Origin: Nostoc sp. 'Peltigera membranacea cyanobiont' 210A
GTDB lineage: Bacteria > Cyanobacteriota > Cyanobacteriia > Cyanobacteriales > Nostocaceae
Length of the DNA: 64,000 nucleotides
Reading direction: 5' to 3'
Assembly (NCBI RefSeq): GCF_002246015.1
Contig: NZ_NOLJ01000001.1
Coordinates: forward strand, 1,056,393-1,120,392
Part shown: in pieces, positions 17,526 to 26,459 of the stretch
Layout: the number at the start of each line of letters is the position of its first letter
Numbering within the stretch: the stretch's first letter is position 1
Program-made: the position numbers and the translations under genes
Notes under the pieces: model-generated
Told to the model about the DNA's origin: nothing
What the model saw: the letters and a program-made list of their open reading frames with translations, nothing else
Databases searched by the model: none

Positions 17526-18563
17526 TTATCGCTGTGCTTGGGTATTGGATTTGTCAACCACTTTTTGAGAGTTTTCCTCAATGGTTTTCACCAGTTTGGT
17601 AACATCATTAGGTGTTTTGACTGCTTTTGCTGGTGGGATGGCGGCGGGCCAAACTTTTATTAGTTCAGTAAAACTAGTGTCGATCGCTTTGTGTGCTTCG
17701 GGATCTGCTTGAGCTACTTGACTAGAAATTCCTTTGTATAATTCATTGGCGTAAAAGACAAAACCACGGGAGTCTTGATACTCAATTGGCGCGGCTACTT
17801 TACCATTTGCGATCGCCGCACCATATTCGGAGTTGGCTGAATCTAGTAGTTCGTTAATTACCTGTAGCACAAATCCTGGTTTTGAGCGTTGAGCTTCTGG
17901 CAAAGCTGCGATCGCTCCATCAACTGCTTGCACTGAAGAGGTAAAATTAGTTTTAACTTTGCTATCTTTCGGACTAGATTTCACTAAATCTTGCAAACTT
18001 ACCAAAGTTGTCTTAAATTCTTTGACTTTGCGCTCATTTAATTGTTCTTCTACATCAACGTAAATCTCCTCAACTGGATGCCCAATATGAGGTTCTGCCT
18101 GTTTCGGCTGATTCTGATCCAGAAGTTCTCGTGCTACTAAAAGATGCCCTTTCATTAAGCCTAATTTAGACATATAGTCAACATCTTTTGCCTCACCTGC
18201 GAGTACCACTTCCTGAACACCAACTTGATCCTTAATTTGGTCGAACTGTTCTTGAGTAATTACTTTTTTAGTAACTAAATCTTCTGGGCTACCATAAGGA
18301 CGACTTGCCTGGATTTTGTTCGATAAAGCCGGAACACCTAGTTTGGCTTCAAACTTATCCAATTCTGACAATATAGCAGTGTTAATGTTAATTTTTTCTT
18401 TGCCACCGTGACCACTATGACTGCTATTACTTACTGCCTCTGTGGCTGGAGGGCTAGTAACTGGTGCTGATGGATTTTCTGCGGTTGGTGTACCACTACA
18501 GGAACTCAAGCTAACTATTACAGCTGCTGCTGCTGTTAAACAGATATAACGAAGTTTTATCAT
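17526..18563 (-). CDS. HhH-domain lipoprotein of the iron cluster
   Basis: 345 aa. Lipoprotein signal with lipobox LSSC (C22), a His-rich linker (HSGHGGKE, about 48-55), then a ComEA/PsbU-like helix-hairpin-helix region (KININTAILSELDKF ... SRPYGSPEDL, about 57-115). The C-terminal two thirds are helical with paired histidines (MKGHLLVARELL, PHIGHPVEEIYVDVEEQL), reminiscent of imelysin/EfeO-type iron-binding proteins. I infer a periplasmic metal-binding partner of the FTR1 permease. The HhH here need not bind DNA, since the protein is exported. Confidence 0.75.
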   Translation of the reverse strand: MIKLRYICLTAAAAVIVSLSSCSGTPTAENPSAPVTSPPATEAVSNSSHSGHGGKEKININTAILSELDKFEAKLGVPALSNKIQASRPYGSPEDLVTKKVITQEQFDQIKDQVGVQEVVLAGEAKDVDYMSKLGLMKGHLLVARELLDQNQPKQAEPHIGHPVEEIYVDVEEQLNERKVKEFKTTLVSLQDLVKSSPKDSKVKTNFTSSVQAVDGAIAALPEAQRSKPGFVLQVINELLDSANSEYGAAIANGKVAAPIEYQDSRGFVFYANELYKGISSQVAQADPEAHKAIDTSFTELIKVWPAAIPPAKAVKTPNDVTKLVKTIEENSQKVVDKSNTQAQR

Positions 18564-18724
18564 CTTTTCTCCTCACAGAACTTTAAAGGTATTAATTGAA
18601 ACATTTCAAACTATTACTAGAAAGTAGTTTGTTTGACAGATTGTCATAGATTTTACTGTTGCATATAATGCGATTTTTTATCAACTACTTACCTAAACTT
18701 TAATAAATTAATTAAATAATATCG

Positions 18725-19750
18725 TCAGGAACTCTTAAGAGGATTTTGAGAGTTGCTCTCAGTAAGTACTTCAAATTGACCCATGCAACCGTTTTCTGCG
18801 ATCGCATCTTGATGGGGATGGAACATATACTTACCTGGGTAACGAAAAGCAAACTCTAAGATGTGCCTTTCTGCGACACCCATCGTAATCACATCTGCTT
18901 TCTCGCTAGGAGTCATAGTCATGCCATAGCGATAGACATCAAAGAAGTTGGCGTGGAGATGAAACGTCACTGCCGGATCGTATTCAATGATGTTGAGGAC
19001 ATACAGCCGAATCAACTGATCTTTGTAAATCTGAATCGGGTTATGCATGTAATAGTGGGGCAGACCATTGAAGGCGTAATAGTCATTATGGCTATCATCA
19101 TTCACGTCATACCCACCCATCACTAGTACGATTTCATCAGCCGGGGGACGGGGAGTCGGTGGATCGATGATAAACATTCCGTACAGTCCCTTAGCGATGT
19201 GGCGGGTGACTGGTTCAATATGGCAGTGGTATAAATGAACGCCATAAGGTTCAGCATCAAATTCGTAGATTGTGGCATTACCATTGCTGATTGGGCGAAC
19301 ACCATCCATTTCTGCGGGATGAACGCCATGAAAATGCAAAGAGTGAGAATGTCCCGCATTATTGAGAAATAGTACCCGGATGCGATCGCCCTGTTTGGCC
19401 CGTAGCGTTGGCCCTGGTATGCGACCGTTTAAATCCCAGATGTTGTAAGAGACAACACTATTGAGTTTTATGATGGAAGACCCAGCAGTTAACTGAAATT
19501 CCCGGATAGTCCGCCCATTTTCTTGCTTCACCGTCCCATAATCAAAATCCCTTAACATCTTCATTGGGTTAGTAACATCGTCTGGTGCTGACCTATCGAA
19601 TGGTGGCACTTTAACGATTGACTTACTTTGTAGATTTAGCATCTGCCAAAGTCCAGCGGCACCAGTTATTCCAGCACCGGCTAGGCCCAGCTTCAACAAT
19701 TGACGGCGGCTCCAAGGTTTTCCGTTACTTAGAGCGAAGTTGTTGGGCAT
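18725..19750 (-). CDS. Tat-exported two-domain multicopper oxidase (probable ferroxidase)
   Basis: 341 aa. Twin-arginine signal SRRQLLKLG (14-22). Copper motifs in order: HFHGVH (139-144), HLYHCHIEP...H (172-184) followed by GLYGM (type 1 copper), HLHANF (264-269) and HPHQ (311-314). The order fits two-domain laccase/nitrite-reductase-like oxidases with type 1 copper in domain 1 and a trinuclear site between subunits. Next to FTR1 it is best read as an Fe2+ oxidase; copper nitrite reductase or laccase activity is the alternative. An inverted repeat lies just upstream. Confidence 0.85.
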   Translation of the reverse strand: MPNNFALSNGKPWSRRQLLKLGLAGAGITGAAGLWQMLNLQSKSIVKVPPFDRSAPDDVTNPMKMLRDFDYGTVKQENGRTIREFQLTAGSSIIKLNSVVSYNIWDLNGRIPGPTLRAKQGDRIRVLFLNNAGHSHSLHFHGVHPAEMDGVRPISNGNATIYEFDAEPYGVHLYHCHIEPVTRHIAKGLYGMFIIDPPTPRPPADEIVLVMGGYDVNDDSHNDYYAFNGLPHYYMHNPIQIYKDQLIRLYVLNIIEYDPAVTFHLHANFFDVYRYGMTMTPSEKADVITMGVAERHILEFAFRYPGKYMFHPHQDAIAENGCMGQFEVLTESNSQNPLKSS

Positions 19751-19780
19751 GACATTTAGTTACAGTTAGCACCAAAAAAG

Positions 19781-19801
19781 AATTGCAAATCTTTTGCAAT
19801 T
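19781..19801 (-). promoter_or_regulatory. Inverted repeat upstream of the multicopper oxidase
   Basis: AATTGCAAA-TCT-TTTGCAATT is a perfect 9-3-9 inverted repeat 31-51 bp before the start codon. It may be an operator or a leader hairpin. Confidence 0.5.
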
Positions 19802-19826
19802 GCTTTTAGATATTAGAGGAATTAAT

Positions 19827-19843
19827 AATTATTGTCAATAATT
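19827..19843 (-). promoter_or_regulatory. AT-rich 8-1-8 palindrome, Fur-box-like
   Basis: AATTATTG-T-CAATAATT is a perfect palindrome 77-93 bp upstream of the multicopper oxidase start. Cyanobacterial Fur sites are AT-rich palindromes of about this size, so iron control is plausible. Confidence 0.45.
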
Positions 19844-20445
19844 TTTAAGTGCTTATAAATTGTCAGTTAAGTTGTTAAATCTAGATCAAGCTCTAAAAAC
19901 TCTCGCAATATTTTCTTAATTTTAACTGTATTTATACGTTTAGTTATGTATAAATAATGTTTAAATAAAACTAACTGGTTCATACCTATTCCTGATATGC
20001 TGATTGCTTCAGCAGTACTTAGAGTATAAACAATGAGTATAATAGCACCTTGAATATAGACGCGAGCAAGAAACTGTTGTTAATCTGTAGTGTATTTAAT
20101 TGGTTTAGGGATAACATAAATCACGTTTCTTCAAGGAATCTTGAATGCTTGGTAATATGAGAATTTTTAATTTTTATCTGTTACCTTCGTGTTAGCAGCG
20201 CTGAAAATGCCATCACTCAAAACCATGTGTCATTCTTTTGTTATTTGTATGGACTTTCTGTGTAGATTTCTGCATCGCGATCAGCGAATGTCAAAGGATA
20301 GTATAGTATTCACTAAAGTCGAATTACACAAGACATTTGATACACACTTGTCAAATACAAAGTTGATGGTATATCTTTTTGCAATCAAGCGGCGTTATGC
20401 CCTTTGATTGATGAATTACCCAAATTTATTATTAGGAGGTCAAAA
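19844..20445. other. Intergenic region upstream of cbtB
   Basis: No gene was supported in about 600 bp. I looked for a cobalamin riboswitch because of the cbtB product and found no B12-box-like sequence. The 72-residue frame from 20189 has no family features. Confidence 0.4.
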
Positions 20446-20637
20446 ATGACTACTTTTTCTCATATTTCACTATTGCAGAAGACCGCAGGTATTACCTTAT
20501 CCAAACCTGTGCAGGTAACACTTTATATGATGCTATCTTCTTTAGTTATCTGGACTGTTTTGTTCTCCACCTATCCTGCGGTTCATAACACAGCACACTC
20601 AGCGCGTCACCACACATTAGGCGTTGCATGTCACTAA
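20446..20637 (+). CDS. cbtB: CbtB-domain small membrane protein
   Basis: 63-aa protein with one transmembrane helix (about 22-42) and a histidine-rich C-terminus HNTAHSARHHTLGVACH, the hallmark of CbtB, a small subunit linked to cobalt uptake. The start ATG at 20446 follows an excellent ribosome binding site AGGAGGT (20435-20441). No cbtA gene is beside it; the next gene is a different membrane protein. The role is family-based only. Confidence 0.85.
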   Translation: MTTFSHISLLQKTAGITLSKPVQVTLYMMLSSLVIWTVLFSTYPAVHNTAHSARHHTLGVACH

Positions 20638-20908
20638 ATTATCATAATCCCAAGATTTTTAGGTGCATGAAGCTTTGACGCTAAAATAACGCGGATTTCG
20701 CGCCAGTGTTTTTGCTGGTAAATAACTTTTAGGTTTTGTAGAGATGCTTTGTTTATCATCTCTACATCACCTTAATTTAAGATGATATCTGACTAATTCG
20801 TTGGCTAGAATTTTTATGCTTAATAATAATCTGGAGTAACTTTCATCCATTACTATGAAAGTTTCAGTTGTAGAAATTAGATAAGTTTCACATTTACCGT
20901 AAGCTTTT

Positions 20909-22078
20909 ATGAAAAAATATCGGCTTTTTGGAGTTATCAGTGCTATTTGTATTACTTTGTCAGTTCTTTATTCCTTTGTGGTAAGTTCCCAAATTCCTAC
21001 ATCCAGAGTCTTGCTTTCCACCAACCCACCTTTAGAACGTATTCTTCCCTTTGAAGCAGAGGCAGAAAAACCACAATCTCCCGTTAAACTGACATTGCAA
21101 GCTGTTGATGCTGCGGGTAAATCTTTAGCAAATGCCAAAATTAGTTTACAAATTCTGACACCGCCACGTAATCCTTGGTTAACAACAGATTTCCCCATTG
21201 TTGAGGGGACAAAATTGTTGCAAATGAATGCTACTGCACCTGATGGTAAGCTAGAAATTCAGCAGATGTTACCCATCCGTGGTAATTATAAACTGTTAGT
21301 TAAAGTATCACCTTTGGTAACAAATACCTTTGCTGCTTATGAACAAACTTTAAATCTAAATGTCCGCGAAAATCCAATAAAATATAAATATTTTGTTATT
21401 ATTGCAGCTATTTTACTGTCACTTGGATTGTTGGGCGGTTGGGTTATTGGTGGACAAGAAGAACTACAACAAGGAGAAATTGCACCACAGTCAGTCCGCC
21501 TTTTATTAAGTGCATTAACTGTAGTGGCTATAATAACTCTAATAGTTATCAACATTAGTGCAGAAGTTGCGGAAGCTCATGGCAGTGGACATAGCTTAAA
21601 TAGTACCGAAGCCGTTGCACCATCATCTCAAAAATCTCAGGGATTAGAAATTAACCTTGAGGGAGATAAAAACGCAACTGTCGGAAAACTTGCGAATTTA
21701 GGGTTACAGGTGAAAGATGCTGAAACCGGACAGCCTATAACAGATGTAGCTTTGCAAGTAAAAGCGATCGCTACAGAACACAATTTAACAGTCTTTGACT
21801 ACAAAGGTATTCCCGACGAACAAGGGAAGTTAATATGGCTTGAACAATTTTTTGATGGTTCACCCCACAAAATCGAGGTGGAAGCCACTCCTCTACCAGG
21901 ATCTAGCCGTCAATTTGCACCAGTGAAAATAGCGCAAGAAGTTGAAGTTGAAGCGATCGCACCACCAATTTACATCCGATTGATTGGTTTATTCTACTTT
22001 ACAGCCTTTGTCGGTATTGGTATGGCGATTGGATTGCTAATACAACATCGACGAAAACCACAAGCAAAGACAAATTAG
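20909..22078 (+). CDS. Conserved membrane protein with two extracytoplasmic beta domains
   Basis: 389 aa, family not recognised. Order: N-terminal hydrophobic helix (about 5-27), an Ig/CarboxypepD-regulatory-like beta domain (VKLTLQAVDAAGKSLANAKISLQI), two transmembrane helices (about 162-184 and 198-218), a second domain starting AHGSGHSLNS with GLEINLEGDKNATVGKLANLGLQVKDAETGQPITDVAL, and a final helix (about 362-382) with a basic end. The second domain resembles FixH/YtkA-like beta modules. It follows cbtB by 271 bp and may share a role in metal handling, which is inference. Confidence 0.7.
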   Translation: MKKYRLFGVISAICITLSVLYSFVVSSQIPTSRVLLSTNPPLERILPFEAEAEKPQSPVKLTLQAVDAAGKSLANAKISLQILTPPRNPWLTTDFPIVEGTKLLQMNATAPDGKLEIQQMLPIRGNYKLLVKVSPLVTNTFAAYEQTLNLNVRENPIKYKYFVIIAAILLSLGLLGGWVIGGQEELQQGEIAPQSVRLLLSALTVVAIITLIVINISAEVAEAHGSGHSLNSTEAVAPSSQKSQGLEINLEGDKNATVGKLANLGLQVKDAETGQPITDVALQVKAIATEHNLTVFDYKGIPDEQGKLIWLEQFFDGSPHKIEVEATPLPGSSRQFAPVKIAQEVEVEAIAPPIYIRLIGLFYFTAFVGIGMAIGLLIQHRRKPQAKTN

Positions 22079-22137
22079 TAATATCAGAGTTGTACTAAAG
22101 ATTCCTGCTAATACAAAGATATAGGTTACTTAATCAA

Positions 22138-22169
22138 AATAGTTGTGGTTAAACCACACTATTTTTTTT
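22138..22169 (+). terminator. Rho-independent terminator
   Basis: AATAGTTGTGGTT pairs with AACCACACTATT (one bulge), followed by eight T residues. It terminates the gene ending at 22078. Confidence 0.8.
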
Positions 22170-22350
22170 GTTAATGGGTTGTATAGACTATAAAAAGTAG
22201 TGTAATCGGACAAGGTAAGCTATTGCAAGAGCTTTAAAGGTAAAATTTATGTTTGAGCTTGGAATTTTCGAGAATTGGTATATTTATTAAGTAGAATTTT
22301 ATTATTTACAAGCTCATAAAATTAAGATTTACCAAGAAATTAAGAAAGTA

Positions 22351-23493
22351 ATGCTGATAAAAATTGCGTTTGAAACAATTCTTGAACGTGCTTTGATGGG
22401 ATATGACTTATCCCCCGAAGAGGGAGTGGTATTGTTACAACAAACAGAACCAGAGGCGATCGCAGCAATATGTACTACATCCGATACACTCCGCCACACT
22501 CAAGCAGGCGATACTGTCACCTACATAATTAACCGTAATATTAACTTTACTAATATTTGTGAGCAGCACTGTAGTTTTTGTGCATTCCGTCGAGATGATG
22601 GTGATGCCGATGCCTACTGGTTAGATTCGGCGCAAATTTTGGAAAAAGCGACAGATGCAGTAAAACGGGGTGCGACAGAAATCTGTATGCAGGGGGGATT
22701 AAATCCACAAGCACTGATAAATGGTAAATCTTTGCCCTATTATCTCAAAGTCGTAGAAACCATTAAACAGGAATTTCCCCAGATACATTTACACGCTTTC
22801 TCTCCCCAAGAGGTACAATTTATCGCCAGACTGGACGGACTGGAATATGCTGAGGTGATTACTGCTTTGCGCGATGCTGGTGTTGGCTCAATGCCGGGAA
22901 CAGCAGCTGAAGTATTAGACGATGAAGTAAGGCGGATATTGTGTCCAGAAAAGATTGACACAGCCACTTGGCTAGAAATTATCAGCACCGCTCACAAATT
23001 AGGCTTGTATACTACCAGCACCATGTTATCTGGGCATATTGAAACCCACGAACAGCAAATTGGGCATTTAGAAAAATTGCGATCGCTCCAAAAAACCGCC
23101 ATCAATCGGGGATATCCAGCCAGGATCACAGAGTTTATTTTATTACCCTTCGTTGGTCAAGAAGCACCCAAATCCTTACGTCGTCGTGTCGGACGCGATC
23201 AACCAGTTTTAAGTGATGCACTGCTATTAGGAGCTGTGGCGCGGATTTATTTAGGTAATTGGATTCCCAACCATCAGCAGAGTTGGGTAAAACTGGGGCT
23301 TGCAGGTGCAACAGAATCCTTAGCTTGGGGTTGCAACGATATCGGCGGCACATTGATGGAGGAGCATATTACCACAATGGCAGGTGCTTTGGGTGGTACG
23401 TGTATGGAAGTGGAAACTTTGCAAACTGCGATCGCTTCTTTAGGAAGACCTTACCAACAACGAGATACTCTTTATCAGAAAATTAGGAATTAG
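22351..23493 (+). CDS. cofH: FO synthase subunit 2 (radical SAM)
   Basis: 380 aa radical-SAM enzyme. The cluster motif is C70-xxx-C74-xx-C77 (CEQHCSFC). Further CofH signatures are [53 protein letters not shown] and [11 protein letters not shown]. With CofG it joins tyrosine to 5-amino-6-ribitylaminouracil to make the deazaflavin FO, the antenna chromophore of cyanobacterial photolyase. cofG is not in the window. MqnE/MqnC are related, but the motifs favour CofH. Confidence 0.92.
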   Translation: MLIKIAFETILERALMGYDLSPEEGVVLLQQTEPEAIAAICTTSDTLRHTQAGDTVTYIINRNINFTNICEQHCSFCAFRRDDGDADAYWLDSAQILEKATDAVKRGATEICMQGGLNPQALINGKSLPYYLKVVETIKQEFPQIHLHAFSPQEVQFIARLDGLEYAEVITALRDAGVGSMPGTAAEVLDDEVRRILCPEKIDTATWLEIISTAHKLGLYTTSTMLSGHIETHEQQIGHLEKLRSLQKTAINRGYPARITEFILLPFVGQEAPKSLRRRVGRDQPVLSDALLLGAVARIYLGNWIPNHQQSWVKLGLAGATESLAWGCNDIGGTLMEEHITTMAGALGGTCMEVETLQTAIASLGRPYQQRDTLYQKIRN

Positions 23494-23520
23494 GAAAAAA
23501 ATTCCCCTTCAATCTCCTTA

Positions 23521-23590
23521 CTCTGTGTTCTCTGCGCCTCTGTGGTTAAATCAATTACTTTTAAACCGCAGAGGCACAGAGAGATGAGAG
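23521..23590. repeat. Inverted repeat between convergent genes
   Basis: GCGCCTCTGTGGTT (about 23534-23547) pairs with AAACCGCAGAGGC (23563-23575), flanked by CTCTGTG/CAGAGAG. This dispersed repeat probably forms a bidirectional terminator for cofH and the phosphodiesterase gene. Confidence 0.75.
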
Positions 23591-23637
23591 AAAAAACAGA
23601 TTATACAGATCAGGTTAAAAAAGCTAATCTTCAACAC

Positions 23638-25323
23638 TTAACGGAGTTGCTTGCGTTGCCTCCATAGAGAGACAGTTAACATCAAGCCCATAAAAGATAA
23701 CAAGCCAAGACTTGTATTTGGCTCTGGAACTGCACGGGCATCAGAAATTCCTAACCCTGGTAATTTTTTAGTACCTTCCTTCACCGCACCCTGTAATAAA
23801 TCAGGATTTAACCCCAACGCATCTAAAGCCGTAACAGCTACTTGAGTTGTTTTTACCGTCTGCGTTTGGATTGTACCTTTGAGTCCAGAAGCTAAAATCC
23901 CGCTAGCAGCAATCAATCCAACATGGGTATCGTCATCTGAAAAACCCCCATGTTCAGCCCTTTTTGTACCATCTGAAATCACATATCCAGGATTCAATTT
24001 GATAATGAAATCTGGTGTCCGGTCATCTGACAACGGATTGCCAAAGCCTGCTTGTTGTAGTGCATCACCAGATAACACCTCATTAATCGCCGGATTTTTG
24101 AGATTTTTTAAAAGAGTTGCCGCAGTATCAGCTTGGCTTTGATCTGCAAGCCAAAACAACCCAACATCATCTTGTGTTGCATGATTTACGGTAATCCCAG
24201 CTTTTTCTAAAACATCTGTAAATGTGTTTTCAGAAATTAGGGTAGCTGTTCCCTCACGGGGACTTTGACCGTGTTTTGCTGTCAAGACCACTAATGTTGA
24301 ATCAAACAAATTTTGTTGCTTCAATGCATTAACTATGTTCCCGATACTAGCATCTGTATGTTTTAAGGCGTCAATCAATCCTGGTGAAGGTGTTCCATCA
24401 GCAGCAATTCCACCATTACTGGTAGCATCTTTCTGGGCGACGCTAAGAGCTTGAAAATTCATGCCAAAAATAGCAGGATTTCCCGGAGTAGTCGTTCCTT
24501 GAGAATTCTTACCAGCTATTTGGTTTAAAAGCGCATTTACCTTCAAATCATCATAAGCTTCTGTAAGACTAGTGCTTTTAGTTGTCGTTTTAAATGTGAG
24601 ATTGCTAGGATTTTGGGCTGTTGATTGATCGACTAATTTGCCGTTCTCCAAAGCTACTTTAGCATTGATTTCTGGAGCATAAAAGTCATCAATACCTTTG
24701 CCTGAAGGCCCATTAGCAAGGTCATAGGCAGGATGTTTATCAATAAATGCGGTGTGTAACCCGGCATCATGAGCTACCTCAAAAATTGTATTAACATTCA
24801 GGTAGTTATGAGGATAAATCGGTTTTCCGGTGCTGTCTACAGGCAACTTACTTGAATCAATGCTACCTTTTCCAAAATCACCACCTCCACTAATAAGATT
24901 TGGGTTTTTATCAATACTTTCATCAAATAGAACTCCAGTACCAGTAGGACTCCCGATTTGACTTAATAATGAGCGACTATATGAATTGTCGTAATAAACC
25001 CCTGTAGTTTTTGGACTTGCTCCTGTTAAGTAGTTCAATTCACCAGGAAAAGAATCCGAGGGTGTACTGGTAAAGGCGTTAGTGTAAGTAACACCATTCG
25101 CTTGCAAATTCTTAATATTCGATAAATAAGGTTGAAGCAAAGGATCGTCGATGTCAGCATCATGTAGTCCATCTACTGATAAGAGCAATACATGTTGGTA
25201 AAGGCTGGCTGCTGTTGCTGCTGAGTTATTAAATTGTAAAAATGTCTGTCCTGATAAAATAACTGTGCTAAAAATTACTGCTTTAAAAACAGTAGGTAGA
25301 TGAGAATTGCTAAATCGAGTCAT
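23638..25323 (-). CDS. PEP-CTERM alkaline phosphatase/phosphodiesterase-family protein
   Basis: 561 aa exported protein. After a signal peptide (to about residue 39) the type I phosphodiesterase/nucleotide pyrophosphatase fold begins: VLLLSVDGLHD (metal ligand D51), then TPSDSFPG with the likely nucleophile S91, later LVVLTAKHGQSP and AEHGGFSDDDTHVGLIAASG with metal-binding His/Asp. The C-terminus is a PEP-CTERM tag (VPEPNTSLGLLSF, helix, RQRKQ). It probably hydrolyses a phosphoester at the cell surface. It is separated by about 400 bp from the divergent response-regulator gene. Confidence 0.88.
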   Translation of the reverse strand: MTRFSNSHLPTVFKAVIFSTVILSGQTFLQFNNSAATAASLYQHVLLLSVDGLHDADIDDPLLQPYLSNIKNLQANGVTYTNAFTSTPSDSFPGELNYLTGASPKTTGVYYDNSYSRSLLSQIGSPTGTGVLFDESIDKNPNLISGGGDFGKGSIDSSKLPVDSTGKPIYPHNYLNVNTIFEVAHDAGLHTAFIDKHPAYDLANGPSGKGIDDFYAPEINAKVALENGKLVDQSTAQNPSNLTFKTTTKSTSLTEAYDDLKVNALLNQIAGKNSQGTTTPGNPAIFGMNFQALSVAQKDATSNGGIAADGTPSPGLIDALKHTDASIGNIVNALKQQNLFDSTLVVLTAKHGQSPREGTATLISENTFTDVLEKAGITVNHATQDDVGLFWLADQSQADTAATLLKNLKNPAINEVLSGDALQQAGFGNPLSDDRTPDFIIKLNPGYVISDGTKRAEHGGFSDDDTHVGLIAASGILASGLKGTIQTQTVKTTQVAVTALDALGLNPDLLQGAVKEGTKKLPGLGISDARAVPEPNTSLGLLSFMGLMLTVSLWRQRKQLR

Positions 25324-25726
25324 CCTATTTATTTCCTTTGCTGAAAAAGTACCCTATGTATTGTTCTAGGCTTGTGGTTATTAGCGTTATGAATCAACAG
25401 CAATAGAGCCAAATTTTACTAAACTAAAACAATACGATAAGTTATGAAATGTATTTGGTTACAAAGGTATTCGGTTACTAAATAGCAAAAGTTTAAATTC
25501 CTCTATTTGTTGTTACCCCTGTTGAAGTAACTATTTAATTTAGGAATTTATTGTTTTATGAATCACCTTGATTGGTGTCGCATATTTTGATCGCTCATAC
25601 GAAACATTAATCAGGTCATATTAAGCTAAAGTTAAGAATATATGATAAAAAAATTAAGCTTAATCTTGTAGATAAGATAACCTTTGATCGTGTTAGAAAG
25701 CCCTAATAATTTAAAGGTGGAGCATT
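25324..25726. promoter_or_regulatory. Divergent promoter region with PmrA-box-like repeat
   Basis: ATTAAG-CTAAA-GTTAAG (25620-25636) has two half-sites 11 bp apart, the layout of OmpR/PmrA-family sites. A TTAAGCTTAA tract follows (25653-25662). The site is about 90-107 bp upstream of the response-regulator start and may serve autoregulation. Nothing else was recognised in these 403 bp. Confidence 0.5.
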
Positions 25727-26401
25727 ATGAGAATTTTGATAGTAGAAGATGACGATCGCATTGCGAAGCCATTAGCCGAATTTTTAAGACGACAACACCA
25801 TATTGTGGATATAACAACTGATGGGTTGGCAGCTTGGGAATGGTCGCAATCAGCATTATATGAGCTAATTTTATTAGATTTAATGCTTCCTAAATTAGAT
25901 GGAATTACTCTATGTCAGCGTTTACGCGCCGCTTCATCTAATGTTCTGATTTTAATGCTGACGGCACGAGATACAACAGCTGACAAAATTATCGGACTCG
26001 ATGCTGGTGCTGATGATTATTTGGTTAAGCCATTTGAATTAAAAGAGTTAGCAGCACGCATCAGGGCTTTAGCTCGAAGAACTCCAGAAATTCGCCCCCA
26101 GATTTTAATCCACGGTGATTTGCAACTAGACCCAGCAACTCAACAAGTTACTTATGCAGGAAACATCATATTATTAACTCCTAAAGAATATATGATATTA
26201 GAATATTTTTTGAAAAACCCAAATCAAGTTATAAGTCGTTCGGCAATTCTTGATAAACTGTGGGATTTTGATAAATCTTCGGGAGAAGGAAGTATTAAAA
26301 CTCATATTACAAATTTGCGGAATAAACTTAGAGCATCTGGAAGTTCAGAAGACTTGATTGAAAATATTTATGGCATTGGTTATCGTTTAGGACACAAGTA
26401 A
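25727..26401 (+). CDS. OmpR-family response regulator (QseB/PmrA/RppA-like)
   Basis: 224 aa. Receiver domain with acidic pocket E7-D8-D9, phospho-acceptor D51 (LLDLMLP) and K101 (DYLVKPF). The C-terminal winged helix binds DNA (LLTPKEYMILEYFLKNPNQVISRSAILDKLW ... KTHITNLRNKLR). The kinase gene follows after 58 bp, and probable targets (PepSY, DUF347 genes) are beyond it. Ribosome binding site AGGTGGAG lies before the ATG. Orthology to RppA is plausible but not proven. Confidence 0.92.
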   Translation: MRILIVEDDDRIAKPLAEFLRRQHHIVDITTDGLAAWEWSQSALYELILLDLMLPKLDGITLCQRLRAASSNVLILMLTARDTTADKIIGLDAGADDYLVKPFELKELAARIRALARRTPEIRPQILIHGDLQLDPATQQVTYAGNIILLTPKEYMILEYFLKNPNQVISRSAILDKLWDFDKSSGEGSIKTHITNLRNKLRASGSSEDLIENIYGIGYRLGHK

Positions 26402-26459
26402 AATATTAAAAGTTATCAGTTTTGCAAATGGAAACTAACAAATTTATGGCGGAAATAAT

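Noticed and set aside
18863..19359. Open frames on the plus strand and in another minus frame inside the multicopper oxidase gene
   Set aside because: They are shadows of the real gene, which has all copper motifs in frame.
19844..20445. Possible cobalamin riboswitch upstream of cbtB
   Set aside because: No B12-box or matching stem arrangement could be recognised by eye.
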